Assembly (NCBI GenBank): GCA_034440155.1
Contig: JAWXBN010000117.1
Coordinates: forward strand, 1-36,059
Direction of reading: 5' to 3'
DNA length: 36,059 nt
Origin: Verrucomicrobiota bacterium
GTDB lineage: Bacteria; Verrucomicrobiota; Verrucomicrobiia; JAWXBN01
Shown here: positions 7,798 to 16,349 of the stretch, in pieces
How the letters are laid out: each line of letters opens with the position of its first letter
Position numbering within the stretch: position 1 is the stretch's first letter
Translations under genes and position numbers: made by a program
Notes under the pieces: generated by a model
The model's input: the letters and a program-made list of their open reading frames with translations, nothing else
The model's database searches: none
Told to the model about the DNA's origin: nothing

Positions 7798-8379
7798 GTG
7801 AAAATACGGGTCATCCTCATTGCGACAATGTGTCTCCTGCCTTTTTACGCATCCGCACAAAATGTGAAAATGCGTGAAACGCGTTGGGAAGCACAGGATT
7901 TGATCAAAAGTGCCAAGGAAGGCGGTAAAGACTTTGCCTCGAAAAATTATTCGGGTGATAAAGTGTATAATACCGATAATGTGAAGTTTAAATCCTTTCT
8001 CTCCCGCGATTTTGAAGGGGGCAAAAAGGCGATTGAAGTCGAAGAAAGTTATTCATTAAAGGAATCTTCCTCGGCCAACCGATCCGCTCTTTTTAAGGAA
8101 AATAACCAAGAAGAAGTCAATCAAGCCTTCCAAGCGGCGGAAGAACGCGCCCGCGAAGGGAGCCGCGAATATGGCAGGGCCTCCAAGGATTTCCCCGATA
8201 TGGAGATGATTTATGAGGCTAAGTCATACCAAGGACCGGAAAAAAATAAAGTCACCCGTTCCGTGCAGAATATTGGTAAACCAAACCTGAGCGTCGATGA
8301 GGTCCGCGATATGCTGAATTCACCGGGCTCATCCCGTAAGGATATCACGGGTGACCAAAAAAGTAACCTCCCGAAATAA
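7798..8379 (+). CDS. Secreted hypothetical protein
   Basis: A 193-residue protein starting at GTG, chosen because it gives a full signal peptide (MKIRVILIATMCLLPFYASA before QNVKM); the next in-frame Met would truncate it. The mature part is highly charged and low in hydrophobics, with Lys/Glu/Ser-rich helical segments, a probably extended or coil-like periplasmic protein. No family is recognised. The -10 element sits 8 nt upstream of the GTG. The next gene, also exported and of similar size, follows after 86 bp, so the two may form one unit with the membrane protein after it. Confidence 0.68.
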   Translation: MKIRVILIATMCLLPFYASAQNVKMRETRWEAQDLIKSAKEGGKDFASKNYSGDKVYNTDNVKFKSFLSRDFEGGKKAIEVEESYSLKESSSANRSALFKENNQEEVNQAFQAAEERAREGSREYGRASKDFPDMEMIYEAKSYQGPEKNKVTRSVQNIGKPNLSVDEVRDMLNSPGSSRKDITGDQKSNLPK

Positions 8380-8465
8380 AAGAAGACCTGTCGCGCATTC
8401 ATCGAAGGAATACCTTGTTTTCATGGCGTGACATCGCTACATTTACCGCAAATTATAGGCCAAAT

Positions 8466-8996
8466 ATGTCAAAAAACACACTTTTCCCCAGAACCATTCT
8501 CGCCCTTCTCTTTGCGGGGGTAATGATATTCCCGACGACAGGACTCTACTCTCAGTCACCACCGGTGGCCCAGAAGCCTTTTGCTTCCCCGAAAGCAGGA
8601 TTGCAAAATGGGGCCGATGTTGTTCCTCCCGAAATATTAAAATCGGTGGATCATTTTTTTACCACGCTCAAACAAGATAAGGTCACACAGGCCTTTGACG
8701 ATATCCTGACCAATACCAAGGTCAAAGATCGCACGAGTGAAGTCAATGACATGAAGGCCAAGACGACGACCCTGCTTTTGGAGTTTGGGAAAGTGCAGGA
8801 TTATGAGTTAGTCAATGTCAAAAAAATCGGATCCCGTATTTTTGTCCTCACTTTTTTGAGTTATTCCGAGGCTTACCCTTTGAGGTGGAATATGACATTC
8901 TATAAACCCAGCGAGACATGGCGCTTGATCGATATTCGCGGTGAGGTCAGTGTCCGTGATATCGGGGTAAATTTCGGTGAATCAACCCCGCAATAA
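8466..8996 (+). CDS. Secreted protein, possible NTF2-like fold
   Basis: A 176-residue protein from the ATG at 8466. This start gives a proper signal peptide (MSKNTLFPRTILALLFAGV, cut near LYSQ), while the upstream TTG at 8415 would add 17 hydrophilic residues. The mature region has a helix-rich first half (ILKSVDHFFTTLKQ) and a strand-rich second half with RWNMTFYKPSETWRLIDI. The latter resembles the final sheet of NTF2-like or SnoaL-like stress proteins. The call is by pattern only. TATAGG lies 6 nt before the ATG. The next gene starts 17 nt after the stop, suggesting co-transcription. Confidence 0.66.
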   Translation: MSKNTLFPRTILALLFAGVMIFPTTGLYSQSPPVAQKPFASPKAGLQNGADVVPPEILKSVDHFFTTLKQDKVTQAFDDILTNTKVKDRTSEVNDMKAKTTTLLLEFGKVQDYELVNVKKIGSRIFVLTFLSYSEAYPLRWNMTFYKPSETWRLIDIRGEVSVRDIGVNFGESTPQ

Positions 8997-9013
8997 GTGT
9001 CCCGTATTTTATT

Positions 9014-9952
9014 ATGAAGTTTTTCATTCTTGTTTTTATCCCTTTGATCTTGGCGGGCTGTTTGGCCGCCGTGGGCTGGATGATATTGGGGTTGAAAGGG
9101 GCCCTTGCCGGTGGATTTGCGGGCATTATTTTATTGATTCTGGGTTTAATCATATACCTCAAAGATAGGAAATCCGGAGGTGAATCCTCTGCTTCTTCCG
9201 CTCCAGCCGGAAAAACGACTTTCCGGAGAGAAAAGGAAACCAGCGAACCTACAGAGGTGACAAAGGTTAAAATCAAAAAACCTAAAAAGGCCGATAAACG
9301 TGTCCTCGGGATATTAAAAAATGCCCAAGCCCTTTTGAAAGAAGTGAAGCTTGATCAAGAAGAAGGTTGTTTGCTTGTGGATGCGGCAATTGTTCCCACC
9401 ACCCCGGATGGGGCTTTTGCCCCTTGGTTTCCTGATGAAATGAGTTTCCAAGGTTTTGCGACTCAAGCAGATGCCGAAAAAGGCGTTGGTGGTCAGAAAA
9501 TAAATATTCTGGGTTGGCGGCGTTGGATGCAAAATGAATTCAGGATTATGGAGCTCGAGCTTTTACGCGGCTCATGCCGTTTGCAATACACGGTAGCTCC
9601 GGTTTCTTCAGGGGTTGGATTTATCCGTTTTTCTTATGAAGACGAGTGTTTTGGGAAACCAATTATTTTGCCGGAAACGGCGGAGGTCACACCATCGGAC
9701 GAATCGGCCCCGGTGAATTCCGTCGAAGACGCCCCTGTGGTCGAAGAAATGGCCATGGAAGAACAAGAACCTGGGGAAATCTTAGTCTTTGTTTTGAGGA
9801 ATGGTCAACAAACGGGGCCTTTTACCATGGGTGATCTCTGGGTCGAGATTTCCGAGCACCGGGTTTTTCTTACGGATTACGGCTGGTATGAAGGGCTTCC
9901 AGATTGGTTACCCCTCAGCAAGTTGATTGAACACGATAAAGACAGCATCTGA
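9014..9952 (+). CDS. Membrane protein with C-terminal GYF_2 domain
   Basis: A 312-residue protein. Residues 1-50 form two membrane helices (FILVFIPLILAG and a Gly/Leu/Ile stretch), followed by a charged Lys/Ser linker, a central region of unknown fold (about residues 95-215), an acidic linker, and a C-terminal GYF_2/DUF4339 domain (about 253-305). The domain shows the family pattern VLRNGQQTGPFTMGDL and YEGLPDWLPLSKL. GYF_2 domains are thought to bind proline-rich peptides and are common in Planctomycetes and Verrucomicrobia. It starts 17 nt after the previous gene and ends 68 nt before nuoA, separated by a hairpin. Function unknown. A second GYF_2 protein occurs near 17 kb. Confidence 0.75.
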   Translation: MKFFILVFIPLILAGCLAAVGWMILGLKGALAGGFAGIILLILGLIIYLKDRKSGGESSASSAPAGKTTFRREKETSEPTEVTKVKIKKPKKADKRVLGILKNAQALLKEVKLDQEEGCLLVDAAIVPTTPDGAFAPWFPDEMSFQGFATQADAEKGVGGQKINILGWRRWMQNEFRIMELELLRGSCRLQYTVAPVSSGVGFIRFSYEDECFGKPIILPETAEVTPSDESAPVNSVEDAPVVEEMAMEEQEPGEILVFVLRNGQQTGPFTMGDLWVEISEHRVFLTDYGWYEGLPDWLPLSKLIEHDKDSI

Positions 9953-9959
9953 CCTTTTT

Positions 9960-9981
9960 GGGGAAGAAGACATGCTTCCCC
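9960..9981 (+). other. Hairpin GGGGAAG/CTTCCCC before nuoA promoter
   Basis: Perfect 7-bp arms (9960-9966 and 9975-9981) with an 8-nt loop. The hairpin abuts the nuoA -35 element and lacks a strong T tract, so it may be a weak terminator for the GYF_2 gene or an operator for the nuo operon. Confidence 0.45.
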
Positions 9982-9983
9982 GT

Positions 9984-10012
9984 TTGACATTAGGGCGGGA
10001 GCCTTCTACTTT
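9984..10012 (+). promoter_or_regulatory. nuo operon promoter
   Basis: A perfect TTGACA (9984-9989), a 17-bp spacer and TACTTT (10007-10012). The nuoA ATG begins 8 nt later with no Shine-Dalgarno, predicting a leaderless operon mRNA. The -10 is a weak match; the -35 and spacing are strong. Confidence 0.6.
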
Positions 10013-10020
10013 CAACTGGT

Positions 10021-10392
10021 ATGGTTTTGACCCCTTATGAGTATAATTATTTTGTCTTGGGCGTGATGTTCATTTTGGCCATCTGTTTCGCCGTAGGCCC
10101 TTTGATTATTGCACGGTTGATCGGACCGCGTAAACCTTCCCGTACAAAAAACGCCACTTATGAATGTGGACTTGTGACTCGGGGTGATGCTTGGATGCAG
10201 CTGAAGATTCATTATTATCTTTATGCCCTGTCATTCCTGATTTTTAGTCTGGAGATTGTTTTTATTATTCCCTTGGCGGTTGTCCTGAAATCCGCTGGAT
10301 GGTGGGCTTTTTTTTCAATGTCATTTTTTCTTTTAATCCTAAGCGCCGGGCTGGTGTATGAATGGAAAAAAGGCGCGCTCGAATGGGACTAA
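10021..10392 (+). CDS. nuoA: NADH-quinone oxidoreductase subunit A
   Basis: A 123-residue membrane subunit of respiratory complex I. Three hydrophobic segments (about residues 9-32, 63-86 and 90-113) match NuoA. The loop after the first holds the conserved YECG (ATYECGLVTRGDAW), the family fingerprint and the loop contacting the quinone site. The C-terminus YEWKKGALEWD is typical. It is the first gene of nuoABCDI; nuoB follows after 6 nt. The start ATG lies 8 nt after the -10. Confidence 0.96.
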   Translation: MVLTPYEYNYFVLGVMFILAICFAVGPLIIARLIGPRKPSRTKNATYECGLVTRGDAWMQLKIHYYLYALSFLIFSLEIVFIIPLAVVLKSAGWWAFFSMSFFLLILSAGLVYEWKKGALEWD

Positions 10393-10398
10393 CCAATT

Positions 10399-11034
10399 AT
10401 GCCGATTGATGAAGGACTTAAATCAGAACTAGCCAAAGCGGGGGTTTTTACCACCACTCTGGAGAGCATTTATAATTGGGGTCGCCGCAGTTCCATTTGG
10501 CCTTTGCAATTCGGGCTGGCCTGTTGCGCGATTGAAATGATTGCGGCTGCGGCCTCCCGATTTGACCTTTCGCGTTTCGGGGCGGAGGTTTTCCGGCCTT
10601 CCCCGCGTCAAGCCGACCTGATGATTGTGGCCGGGACAGTGACAAAAAAAATGGCCCCGCAAGTCGTCCGGCTGTATAATCAAATGCCCGAGCCGAAATA
10701 TGTCATCGCCATGGGGGTCTGCGCGATCTCTGGTGGCCCATTTAAACAAGGGTATAATGTCCTCAAGGGCATCGACCGTTATATCCCGGTGGATGTGCAT
10801 ATCCCCGGTTGTCCTCCGAGACCTGAAGCCTTGCTTCATGCTCTCATGACCCTCCAGCGCAAGATCGATGAGCAAACCACATTTTCGCAGTTTGAAGGGG
10901 AGCCCACCAACCGTGCGTATGACTCGCATGACGGAGAGTTTACCGTACCCACCCTGGGTGCACACGATATTGAGCCACCCTTTAATCCAGAGGTTTGGAA
11001 ACCCGCGCAAATTGCAAAGGGCACATCAAAATGA
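10399..11034 (+). CDS. nuoB: NADH-quinone oxidoreductase subunit B
   Basis: A 211-residue complex I subunit carrying the N2 [4Fe-4S] cluster next to the quinone. The ligands are visible: the tandem Cys42-Cys43 in LACCAIEM, Cys109 in GVCAISGG and Cys139 in IPGCPPRPE. The core is full length; the tail after about residue 165 is longer than in E. coli, containing [13 protein letters not shown]. The stop overlaps the nuoC ATG (ATGA), so translation is coupled. One GCAAATTGC motif falls in its last codons (11007-11015). Confidence 0.97.
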   Translation: MPIDEGLKSELAKAGVFTTTLESIYNWGRRSSIWPLQFGLACCAIEMIAAAASRFDLSRFGAEVFRPSPRQADLMIVAGTVTKKMAPQVVRLYNQMPEPKYVIAMGVCAISGGPFKQGYNVLKGIDRYIPVDVHIPGCPPRPEALLHALMTLQRKIDEQTTFSQFEGEPTNRAYDSHDGEFTVPTLGAHDIEPPFNPEVWKPAQIAKGTSK

Positions 11035-11624
11035 ATACGGATTACCTCTTTGTTAAATTCCCGACGCTGACTTACGAGCGCCCGACGAATTCTTTTGTGA
11101 TCCCCCCCGAAATCGCCTTGGAGGTGGCCCGTTATTTAAAGGATGATCCGATGTTCCGTATGGATATGTGCACAAATTGCACGGCGGTGGACTGGCTGCC
11201 TACGACGAATATCGTTAAACGCAAGACGATCGAGATCATTGACGGTAAACAGGTGGAGTCCGTAGAAGAAATCATCGTCGATAAACCGGCTTATCTGGAG
11301 ACCGTTTATCACTTGGTTTCTGTGGAGAAAAAAAAGGGCCCCCTGATCATCCGCGTGCGGACAAAGGACCGTATCGATACACGAGTCCCATCCCTGACCC
11401 CTGTCTGGCGGGGTTGCGAGTTCCAAGAGCGCGAGGCCTATGATCTTTACGGGATTATGTATGAAGGCCATCCTGATCTGCGCCGGATCCTGATGTGGGA
11501 GGGTTTTCAGGATTATCCCATGCGCAAAGATTATGTAGAGCCGGACGATTACGAGTATGAGCCGACCCCTCACGATGAGGTGTTGACCAAGGCGAAAAAA
11601 CATTACCCGGTAAAGCCTGTATGA
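11031..11624 (+). CDS. nuoC: NADH-quinone oxidoreductase subunit C
   Basis: A 197-residue hydrophilic complex I subunit (30-kDa family). I use the ATG at 11031, which overlaps the nuoB stop, rather than the in-frame upstream ATG at 10995 inside nuoB. The C-terminal signature [19 protein letters not shown] followed by [11 protein letters not shown] is diagnostic. It is separate from NuoD, unlike the fused NuoCD of E. coli. A roughly 20-residue insertion around [15 protein letters not shown] is unusual for the N-terminal domain. The stop overlaps nuoD. Confidence 0.95.
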   Translation: MNTDYLFVKFPTLTYERPTNSFVIPPEIALEVARYLKDDPMFRMDMCTNCTAVDWLPTTNIVKRKTIEIIDGKQVESVEEIIVDKPAYLETVYHLVSVEKKKGPLIIRVRTKDRIDTRVPSLTPVWRGCEFQEREAYDLYGIMYEGHPDLRRILMWEGFQDYPMRKDYVEPDDYEYEPTPHDEVLTKAKKHYPVKPV

Positions 11625-12814
11625 TCGCACCTAAAGATAATTTTAATGATCTGGATCTTTTGGCCGAAAGACCCGAGCCGAGGGGTTATGAGATCATTAA
11701 TAAGGAAAATTCGGAAGGTCAGGAACTCTTGGAGATTTCCCTGGGCCCCCAGCACCCGAGTACACACGGGGTTTTCCGGATGGATGTTGTTCTCGACGGG
11801 GAAACAGTGATCAAGCTCAAGCCTATTTTCGGTTATCTCCACCGCAACCACGAAAAAATCGCCGAGCATACGAGTTATATCGGGACGATGCCTTATACCG
11901 ACCGTTTGGATTATTTTTGTTCCATGACGAATAACTGGGGCTACGCCCTCGCGGTGGAGCAACTTGCGGATATCAAGGTTCCTGAACGGGCCGAGTACAT
12001 CCGCGTGATCATGGCCGAGCTGACCCGACTGATTAATCATACCTGTCTGGCTGGTTTTCTGCTCAATGACTTGGGGGCTTGGGGTTCACCTTTGCTTTAT
12101 GCTTTTCGTGAACGCGAAAAGATCATTGATTTATTTGAATCCGTCAGTGGGGCGCGCCTGATGTGTAATTATTTCCGTTTTGGCGGTGCTCGTTGTGACC
12201 TGCCCGATGGTTGGTTGCGGCAGGCGAATAAAATCGTCGATACATTCCCAAAATTCTTGGATGAATTTGAAAAGCTGATCACCGGTAATGAAATCCTGCG
12301 CAGCCGTACAGAAAATATAGGGATACTCTCAGCAGAGCTTGCGGTTAATGCCTCCATTACCGGCCCCATGCTCCGTGCCAGCGGGGTGGATTACGATTTG
12401 CGCAAAGCCCAACCTTACGGGATTTACGGGCGTTTTGATTTTCGGGTGCCGATGGGAACGGTCGGGGACTGTTATGACCGTTACTACGTCCGGATTCTGG
12501 AGATGCGCGAGAGTTTGAAAATCCTGCGCAAAGCACTCAAGGATATTCCAGATGGTCCGGTGTGTGCGGATGTGAAGATCAGGAGTTTTAAGACCCGTCC
12601 GGGTGAGGCTTATAGCCGGATTGAAGGCCCGAAAGGGGAACTCGGATTTTATGTGATCAGTGATGGGTCCCCGAGCCCCTACCGTTACCGGGTCCGTCCG
12701 CCGTCATTCATTAACCTAACGATATTAGAGGATATGTGTCTGGGCCATAAACTGGCGGATGCGGTGGTGATCCTGGGTAGTATCGACATTGTTTTAGGGG
12801 AGGTGGATAGATGA
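11621..12814 (+). CDS. nuoD: NADH-quinone oxidoreductase subunit D
   Basis: A 397-residue 49-kDa subunit of complex I that forms much of the quinone pocket with NuoB. Visible landmarks are [13 protein letters not shown] (about residues 41-53), the [16 protein letters not shown] segment with the quinone-coordinating His, and the terminal [11 protein letters not shown], in which the Arg end is conserved from its NiFe-hydrogenase ancestor. A 40-residue N-terminal extension precedes the core. The ATG overlaps nuoC and the stop overlaps nuoI, each by 4 nt. Confidence 0.97.
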   Translation: MIAPKDNFNDLDLLAERPEPRGYEIINKENSEGQELLEISLGPQHPSTHGVFRMDVVLDGETVIKLKPIFGYLHRNHEKIAEHTSYIGTMPYTDRLDYFCSMTNNWGYALAVEQLADIKVPERAEYIRVIMAELTRLINHTCLAGFLLNDLGAWGSPLLYAFREREKIIDLFESVSGARLMCNYFRFGGARCDLPDGWLRQANKIVDTFPKFLDEFEKLITGNEILRSRTENIGILSAELAVNASITGPMLRASGVDYDLRKAQPYGIYGRFDFRVPMGTVGDCYDRYYVRILEMRESLKILRKALKDIPDGPVCADVKIRSFKTRPGEAYSRIEGPKGELGFYVISDGSPSPYRYRVRPPSFINLTILEDMCLGHKLADAVVILGSIDIVLGEVDR

Positions 12815-13389
12815 ATTTCCCGGGTTTAGGCATTATAAAGGGGATGGCGGTGACTGCGGAGAATTTCCTGCGCAGTTTCTCACGGGCAGACAGGCTTTTT
12901 ACCACGGAATATCCGGAGGAACGCATCGCGCTCCAGGAAAATTACCGTAATTTCCCGTTTTTAGTTTATGATGATGCACCGGAGAATATGCGTTGTGTGG
13001 CGTGCAAGATTTGCGAAAAAGAGTGTCCCCCGCAGTGTATTTCTATCGAGGAAGACCGTGATGAAAAAGGCAAAGTCATCCGCAGGCCAAAAGTTTTTGA
13101 TATTGATTACTCCGTTTGTATGGGGTGCCAGATTTGTGTCGAGGTCTGCCCTTTTGACGCGATCAAGATGGATCATGAATATGAACTGTCCACGGACAAC
13201 CGTTTTGACGGATTACTCTTCCATCGTGATGAGCTGCTGAAGCCCGCTGATCAATATGAAAAAATGCACCCGACCGAAGGGGCAATCGTAAACGCCAAAA
13301 TCCGCGAGCAAATCGAGAAAAAGAAAAAAGCCGAAGCTGCCAAAGCCGCCGCTGCCGCACAAAAACCTGCCCCAGTTGGGGAAAAATAA
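12811..13389 (+). CDS. nuoI: NADH-quinone oxidoreductase subunit I
   Basis: A 192-residue ferredoxin-like subunit carrying clusters N6a and N6b. Two CxxCxxCxxxC(P) motifs are complete: Cys62/65/68/72 and Cys103/106/109/113. An N-terminal amphipathic stretch fits membrane-surface binding. The last 30 residues form a Lys/Ala/Pro tail ([19 protein letters not shown]) beyond the usual end, probably disordered. It follows nuoD directly with a 4-nt overlap; nuoH, which usually lies between D and I, is missing from this locus. No other nuo gene follows within the window, so the remaining subunits must be encoded elsewhere if complex I is complete. Confidence 0.95.
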   Translation: MNFPGLGIIKGMAVTAENFLRSFSRADRLFTTEYPEERIALQENYRNFPFLVYDDAPENMRCVACKICEKECPPQCISIEEDRDEKGKVIRRPKVFDIDYSVCMGCQICVEVCPFDAIKMDHEYELSTDNRFDGLLFHRDELLKPADQYEKMHPTEGAIVNAKIREQIEKKKKAEAAKAAAAAQKPAPVGEK

Positions 13390-13526
13390 TATCAATAAGG
13401 CTTTATACCGGTCTCTATCGATGAGTGCTTTCGGGGTGACGGACGTGGTGCAGAGGAGTAATGAAGATCGAATATTAGATAAGACTATAAAAAACGGTGT
13501 GAATGGCTTGTTATTTTTTGCGGGGT

Positions 13527-13555
13527 TTGGTGATATCCCATTTCCACACTAAAAA
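13527..13555 (+). promoter_or_regulatory. Candidate ppnP promoter
   Basis: TTGGTG, a 17-bp spacer and TAAAAA lie just before the gene, with a purine-rich AAGGGAAG serving as ribosome site. The -10 is a moderate match. Confidence 0.4.
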
Positions 13556-13569
13556 ACAAAGGGAAGAAA

Positions 13570-13893
13570 ATGTCATTCACCGAAAATTTTGAAAATGTCA
13601 GTGTTGTTTGTAAAGCTAATGTCTATTTCGATGGCAAGGTAGCCAGTCATACCGTGCAATTTGTGGACGGATCAAAAAAAACACTGGGGTTGATTTACCC
13701 CGGCAGCTTTAAATTTGACACAGGTGTACCCGAGGTCATGGAGATTATCTCAGGGGAAACGAAAGTCCGCCAAGCCGGGCAGACTGAGTGGACGTCTTAT
13801 GGGGCCGGCACAGCTTTCGAAGTCCCCGGGAAATCTTATTTTGAAATCTCCGTTGATTCCGGGATTGCCCAATATATCTGTTCCTTCAAATAA
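13570..13893 (+). CDS. ppnP: Pyrimidine/purine nucleoside phosphorylase PpnP
   Basis: A 107-residue small cupin of the PpnP (YaiE, DUF1255) family. Members phosphorolyse several nucleosides to base and ribose-1-phosphate. Family landmarks are NVYFDGKVASHTV, GLIYPGSFKF, PEVMEIISGETKVR, and near the end GTAFEVPGKSYFEI then YICSF. Length is normal (E. coli 94). The N-terminus is about 10 residues longer. It stands alone between nuoI and a strong terminator. The likely role is nucleoside salvage in the cytosol. Confidence 0.92.
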   Translation: MSFTENFENVSVVCKANVYFDGKVASHTVQFVDGSKKTLGLIYPGSFKFDTGVPEVMEIISGETKVRQAGQTEWTSYGAGTAFEVPGKSYFEISVDSGIAQYICSFK

Positions 13894-13920
13894 GAAGTTT
13901 TTTTAAGGAATATCCGTTAC

Positions 13921-13954
13921 GGCCTTTCAAACATGTCTTTGAAAGGCCTTTTTT
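13921..13954 (+). terminator. Rho-independent terminator after ppnP
   Basis: A perfect 11-bp stem GGCCTTTCAAA/TTTGAAAGGCC (13921-13931 and 13938-13948) with a 6-nt loop, followed by six T. Confidence 0.92.
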
Positions 13955-14023
13955 ATGGGGAAAAGAATTCGTCTAAACAGCAGGTGATCAGCTAAGGTTT
14001 ATTCACCAGTTCAAAAGGTAAAA

Positions 14024-14146
14024 ATGGCCTTAAAGGAGATCGAACATCAAGTGCCTAAGGGATGGGTTCCTGTTTTTCATTTCTCATGCTCGATCAAATT
14101 ATTGACAAATCCTTGGGTTAAAGAGACTTGTCACGCAAATGACTGA
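14024..14146 (+). CDS. Possible 40-residue small protein
   Basis: A short frame beginning MALKEIEHQVPKGW, with AAAAGG 8 nt upstream of the ATG and ending at TGA. It is the only coding-like feature in the 312 bp between the ppnP terminator and the sulfotransferase gene. There is no homology I recognise, and the length is too short to judge by composition. It may equally be chance. Confidence 0.25.
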   Translation: MALKEIEHQVPKGWVPVFHFSCSIKLLTNPWVKETCHAND

Positions 14147-14165
14147 GCGATGATTGAATAAATTA

Positions 14166-14195
14166 TTGAGTTTAAAAACTATTCCCGCTTATATC
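14166..14195 (+). promoter_or_regulatory. Promoter of the sulfotransferase gene
   Basis: TTGAGT (14166-14171), a 17-18-bp spacer and TTATAT/TATATC (14189-14195). The ATG at 14206 is about 11 nt downstream and has no Shine-Dalgarno. Confidence 0.5.
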
Positions 14196-14205
14196 GGGCT
14201 AAAAT

Positions 14206-15336
14206 ATGTACTTTAATTTTAAACTATTCCGTCGTGCCTTGACGATTTCCTTATGGGAACGCCCCTTTCATGTGAGGCGATGGTTTTTCACCCTCTTTTT
14301 TACTGTTCTATTCCTGTTTTTTTGGATGCTTGTGGCAGTGGGCCGTTTATTGGATAGCCTCTTTTTTCGTGGGTTTTATAAACAGAAGGTGGAGGCTCCG
14401 GTTTTCATCGTGGCTCCGCCCAGGAGTGGGACCACTCTGACCCAAAATCTCATGAGCCTAGACGATGAGAGATTTGTCCATGTAAAGCTTTACCAGACGA
14501 TTTTCCCGTCGGTTTCATTCCAGAAAGCGATCCATAAACTCTCCCGGATCGACAAAAAAATGGGGCATCCCCTGGGGAATTTGATGTCTTGGGTGGAACG
14601 CAAATGTTTCGGCGGCTGGGATAATTTGCATAAGATGCGTTTGGCGCAACCCGAAGAAGATGATGCATTCTTCCTGTATTGTTTTGTCAGCGAAGCGATT
14701 TTCCTCCTGTTCCCTTACGTCGATGAACTTTGGGAGGCCGGGTTTCCCGATCACCTCCCGGAGGACGCGCGGCGCAAAGTGATGCGGTTTTACCGTTCCT
14801 GTCTCGAGCGCCATCTTTATGTGAATGGCCCCCGTAAAACCCTTTTATCTAAAGCCACCCAATCGTCCGGTGCTGTCGATAGCTTGAATGTCGAGTTCCC
14901 CGACGCAAAATTTATTACGATCGTGCGCCATCCCTATAAGTCCGTCGCCTCGCATGTGAGCCTTTTCTGGCCGGTTTGGGTCAAACACTCCCCTGAAATC
15001 CTGAAAACATCTCAAAACTCAAAACAATACGCACGGTTGGCCGTGGAATGGTACAGGCATTTGTTCGAGTTCCGCAACCGGATCAGCCCGGAGAGGTATT
15101 ATTGTATCGACTACCGTGATCTGGTATCTGACCCGAAATCCACCATGGAAAAACTTTACGCTCATTTTGGTTGGCAGATCAGTGATGCGTACCGTCTCCT
15201 CCTTGAGGATGCGACGAGTACACAACGCGAATTCCGGAGTTCCCACAAATGCAGCTTGGAGGAGTTCGGACTCAGTGAAGAATGGATCCAAGAGCAAATC
15301 GGGGATGTCCTAGACTTTTACGCCTTGGAAAGATAA
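14206..15336 (+). CDS. Membrane-anchored sulfotransferase
   Basis: A 376-residue sulfotransferase-family protein. Residues 27-47 form one strong membrane helix. The catalytic domain then begins with the 5'-phosphosulfate loop APPRSGTTLTQ (residues 71-77 core). The 3'-phosphate segment IVRHPYKSVASHVS (about 239-252) follows at the expected distance. These two sites bind PAPS. Relatives of this shape (Sulfotransfer_3-like) modify carbohydrates or lipids; the acceptor cannot be told. The short N-terminus and single helix suggest an inner-membrane anchor. It converges on the transporter gene and shares a hairpin terminator with it. No PAPS synthesis gene is nearby. Confidence 0.85.
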   Translation: MYFNFKLFRRALTISLWERPFHVRRWFFTLFFTVLFLFFWMLVAVGRLLDSLFFRGFYKQKVEAPVFIVAPPRSGTTLTQNLMSLDDERFVHVKLYQTIFPSVSFQKAIHKLSRIDKKMGHPLGNLMSWVERKCFGGWDNLHKMRLAQPEEDDAFFLYCFVSEAIFLLFPYVDELWEAGFPDHLPEDARRKVMRFYRSCLERHLYVNGPRKTLLSKATQSSGAVDSLNVEFPDAKFITIVRHPYKSVASHVSLFWPVWVKHSPEILKTSQNSKQYARLAVEWYRHLFEFRNRISPERYYCIDYRDLVSDPKSTMEKLYAHFGWQISDAYRLLLEDATSTQREFRSSHKCSLEEFGLSEEWIQEQIGDVLDFYALER

Positions 15337-15358
15337 GGCGTTTTCTTCACGCCTTTTT
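15335..15358. terminator. Shared terminator between convergent genes
   Basis: Stem AAGGCGT/ACGCCTT (15335-15341 and 15349-15355) followed by TTTTT. It overlaps the sulfotransferase stop codon and lies next to the end of the transporter gene. Confidence 0.65.
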
Positions 15359-16207
15359 GAAGGCGGGGCTAAATCTCCACCAAGCAGTATGGCAGAGCCC
15401 CAAAAGGATCAGAATCAGTCCGCTACCCACGACATGCGAAAGGATGGGGGAGTCCGGAAAACTGTCCAAGGCAACGAGCATGGCTAGGGCGATATTACGG
15501 TTGCCCGCGCCGAATGCCGTTACAATGCGGCTACGATGATTTTTGGGGCCACTCCAATATCCCGCGATGACGGAGATTTCGCATAAGATAATTACCGCGA
15601 GGAATTGAGTCCATCCGGTATTAATAATCGCGTGCCATTCGTTCCAGACCACAAATCCCAGTGAGAGTGCGCCCGCGGCATCTGCGAGCACTTCCACAGG
15701 TTTGTGGATGAGAGCTGTGAAGCCCGGGAAAAAGTGGTGGACAAATATCCCGGTTAATAATGGCAGAGTGATTGTGAGAATTAATACCAGTAGGATCAAT
15801 GCGAAATGAAATTGTAACGCACCTGCGCCGGGTACAAAACGAATGGCGACTAGACATACCAAGGGAGTGGCGATGGCTGAAATAAACGGGAAAAGCGAAG
15901 TTAATATCGCGGCCAAGGGAAGATCTCCTTTTGCCATTTTAGTGAAGATGGGTACAACGGGTGCGAATGGGGAGGCGGCCAGTAACAGGATGGCCACGGA
16001 GGTTTCCATACCTAAGGTAAAGACATGCATGAGGCCGAGGGCTAGGATGGGGATAAAAATAAAATTCAACAGGAGGATGCGGATGATGAGATTGCGGTTG
16101 CGGATAGAATCCAAAACCTCCCTTGGATTGATCCTGAGCCCGATTTCAAAAAGGAGTCCAGTCAATGCGATGGTCGTGAGGATCCGCACGATCATATAAG
16201 TCGTCAT
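15347..16207 (-). CDS. BASS-family Na+-dependent transporter-like protein
   Basis: A 286-residue integral membrane protein with about nine to ten hydrophobic helices. Its overall pattern is that of the bile acid:sodium symporter (BASS) superfamily: GLRINPREVL after the first helix, ASPFAPVVPIFTK in the crossover region, and FGAGNRNIALAMLVAL. The last corresponds to the conserved second crossover (GxRN or E-x-G-x-x-N motif). Substrates of bacterial members include organic anions, pantoate and arsenite; none can be assigned here. A strong ribosome site (GGGAGG) stands 7-9 nt before the ATG, in contrast to many neighbours. Confidence 0.8.
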   Translation of the reverse strand: MTTYMIVRILTTIALTGLLFEIGLRINPREVLDSIRNRNLIIRILLLNFIFIPILALGLMHVFTLGMETSVAILLLAASPFAPVVPIFTKMAKGDLPLAAILTSLFPFISAIATPLVCLVAIRFVPGAGALQFHFALILLVLILTITLPLLTGIFVHHFFPGFTALIHKPVEVLADAAGALSLGFVVWNEWHAIINTGWTQFLAVIILCEISVIAGYWSGPKNHRSRIVTAFGAGNRNIALAMLVALDSFPDSPILSHVVGSGLILILLGLCHTAWWRFSPAFKKA

Positions 16208-16349
16208 CGGAGTTCCTCCCTACAGCTTGAAAGGGAATATTGCACGGACATGAGAGTCCGAAGCTAATCAGATACCATGGGTATTGCAAAAACTCTTTTT
16301 TAATACCGGGAATCCGGATCGCCCCTTTCTTATTTAGGTATTTTCATCA

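Noticed and set aside
7593-7820. Minus-strand 75-residue frame upstream of the TPR gene
   Set aside because: It overlaps the start of the 7798 gene and its promoter, and has no family-like features.
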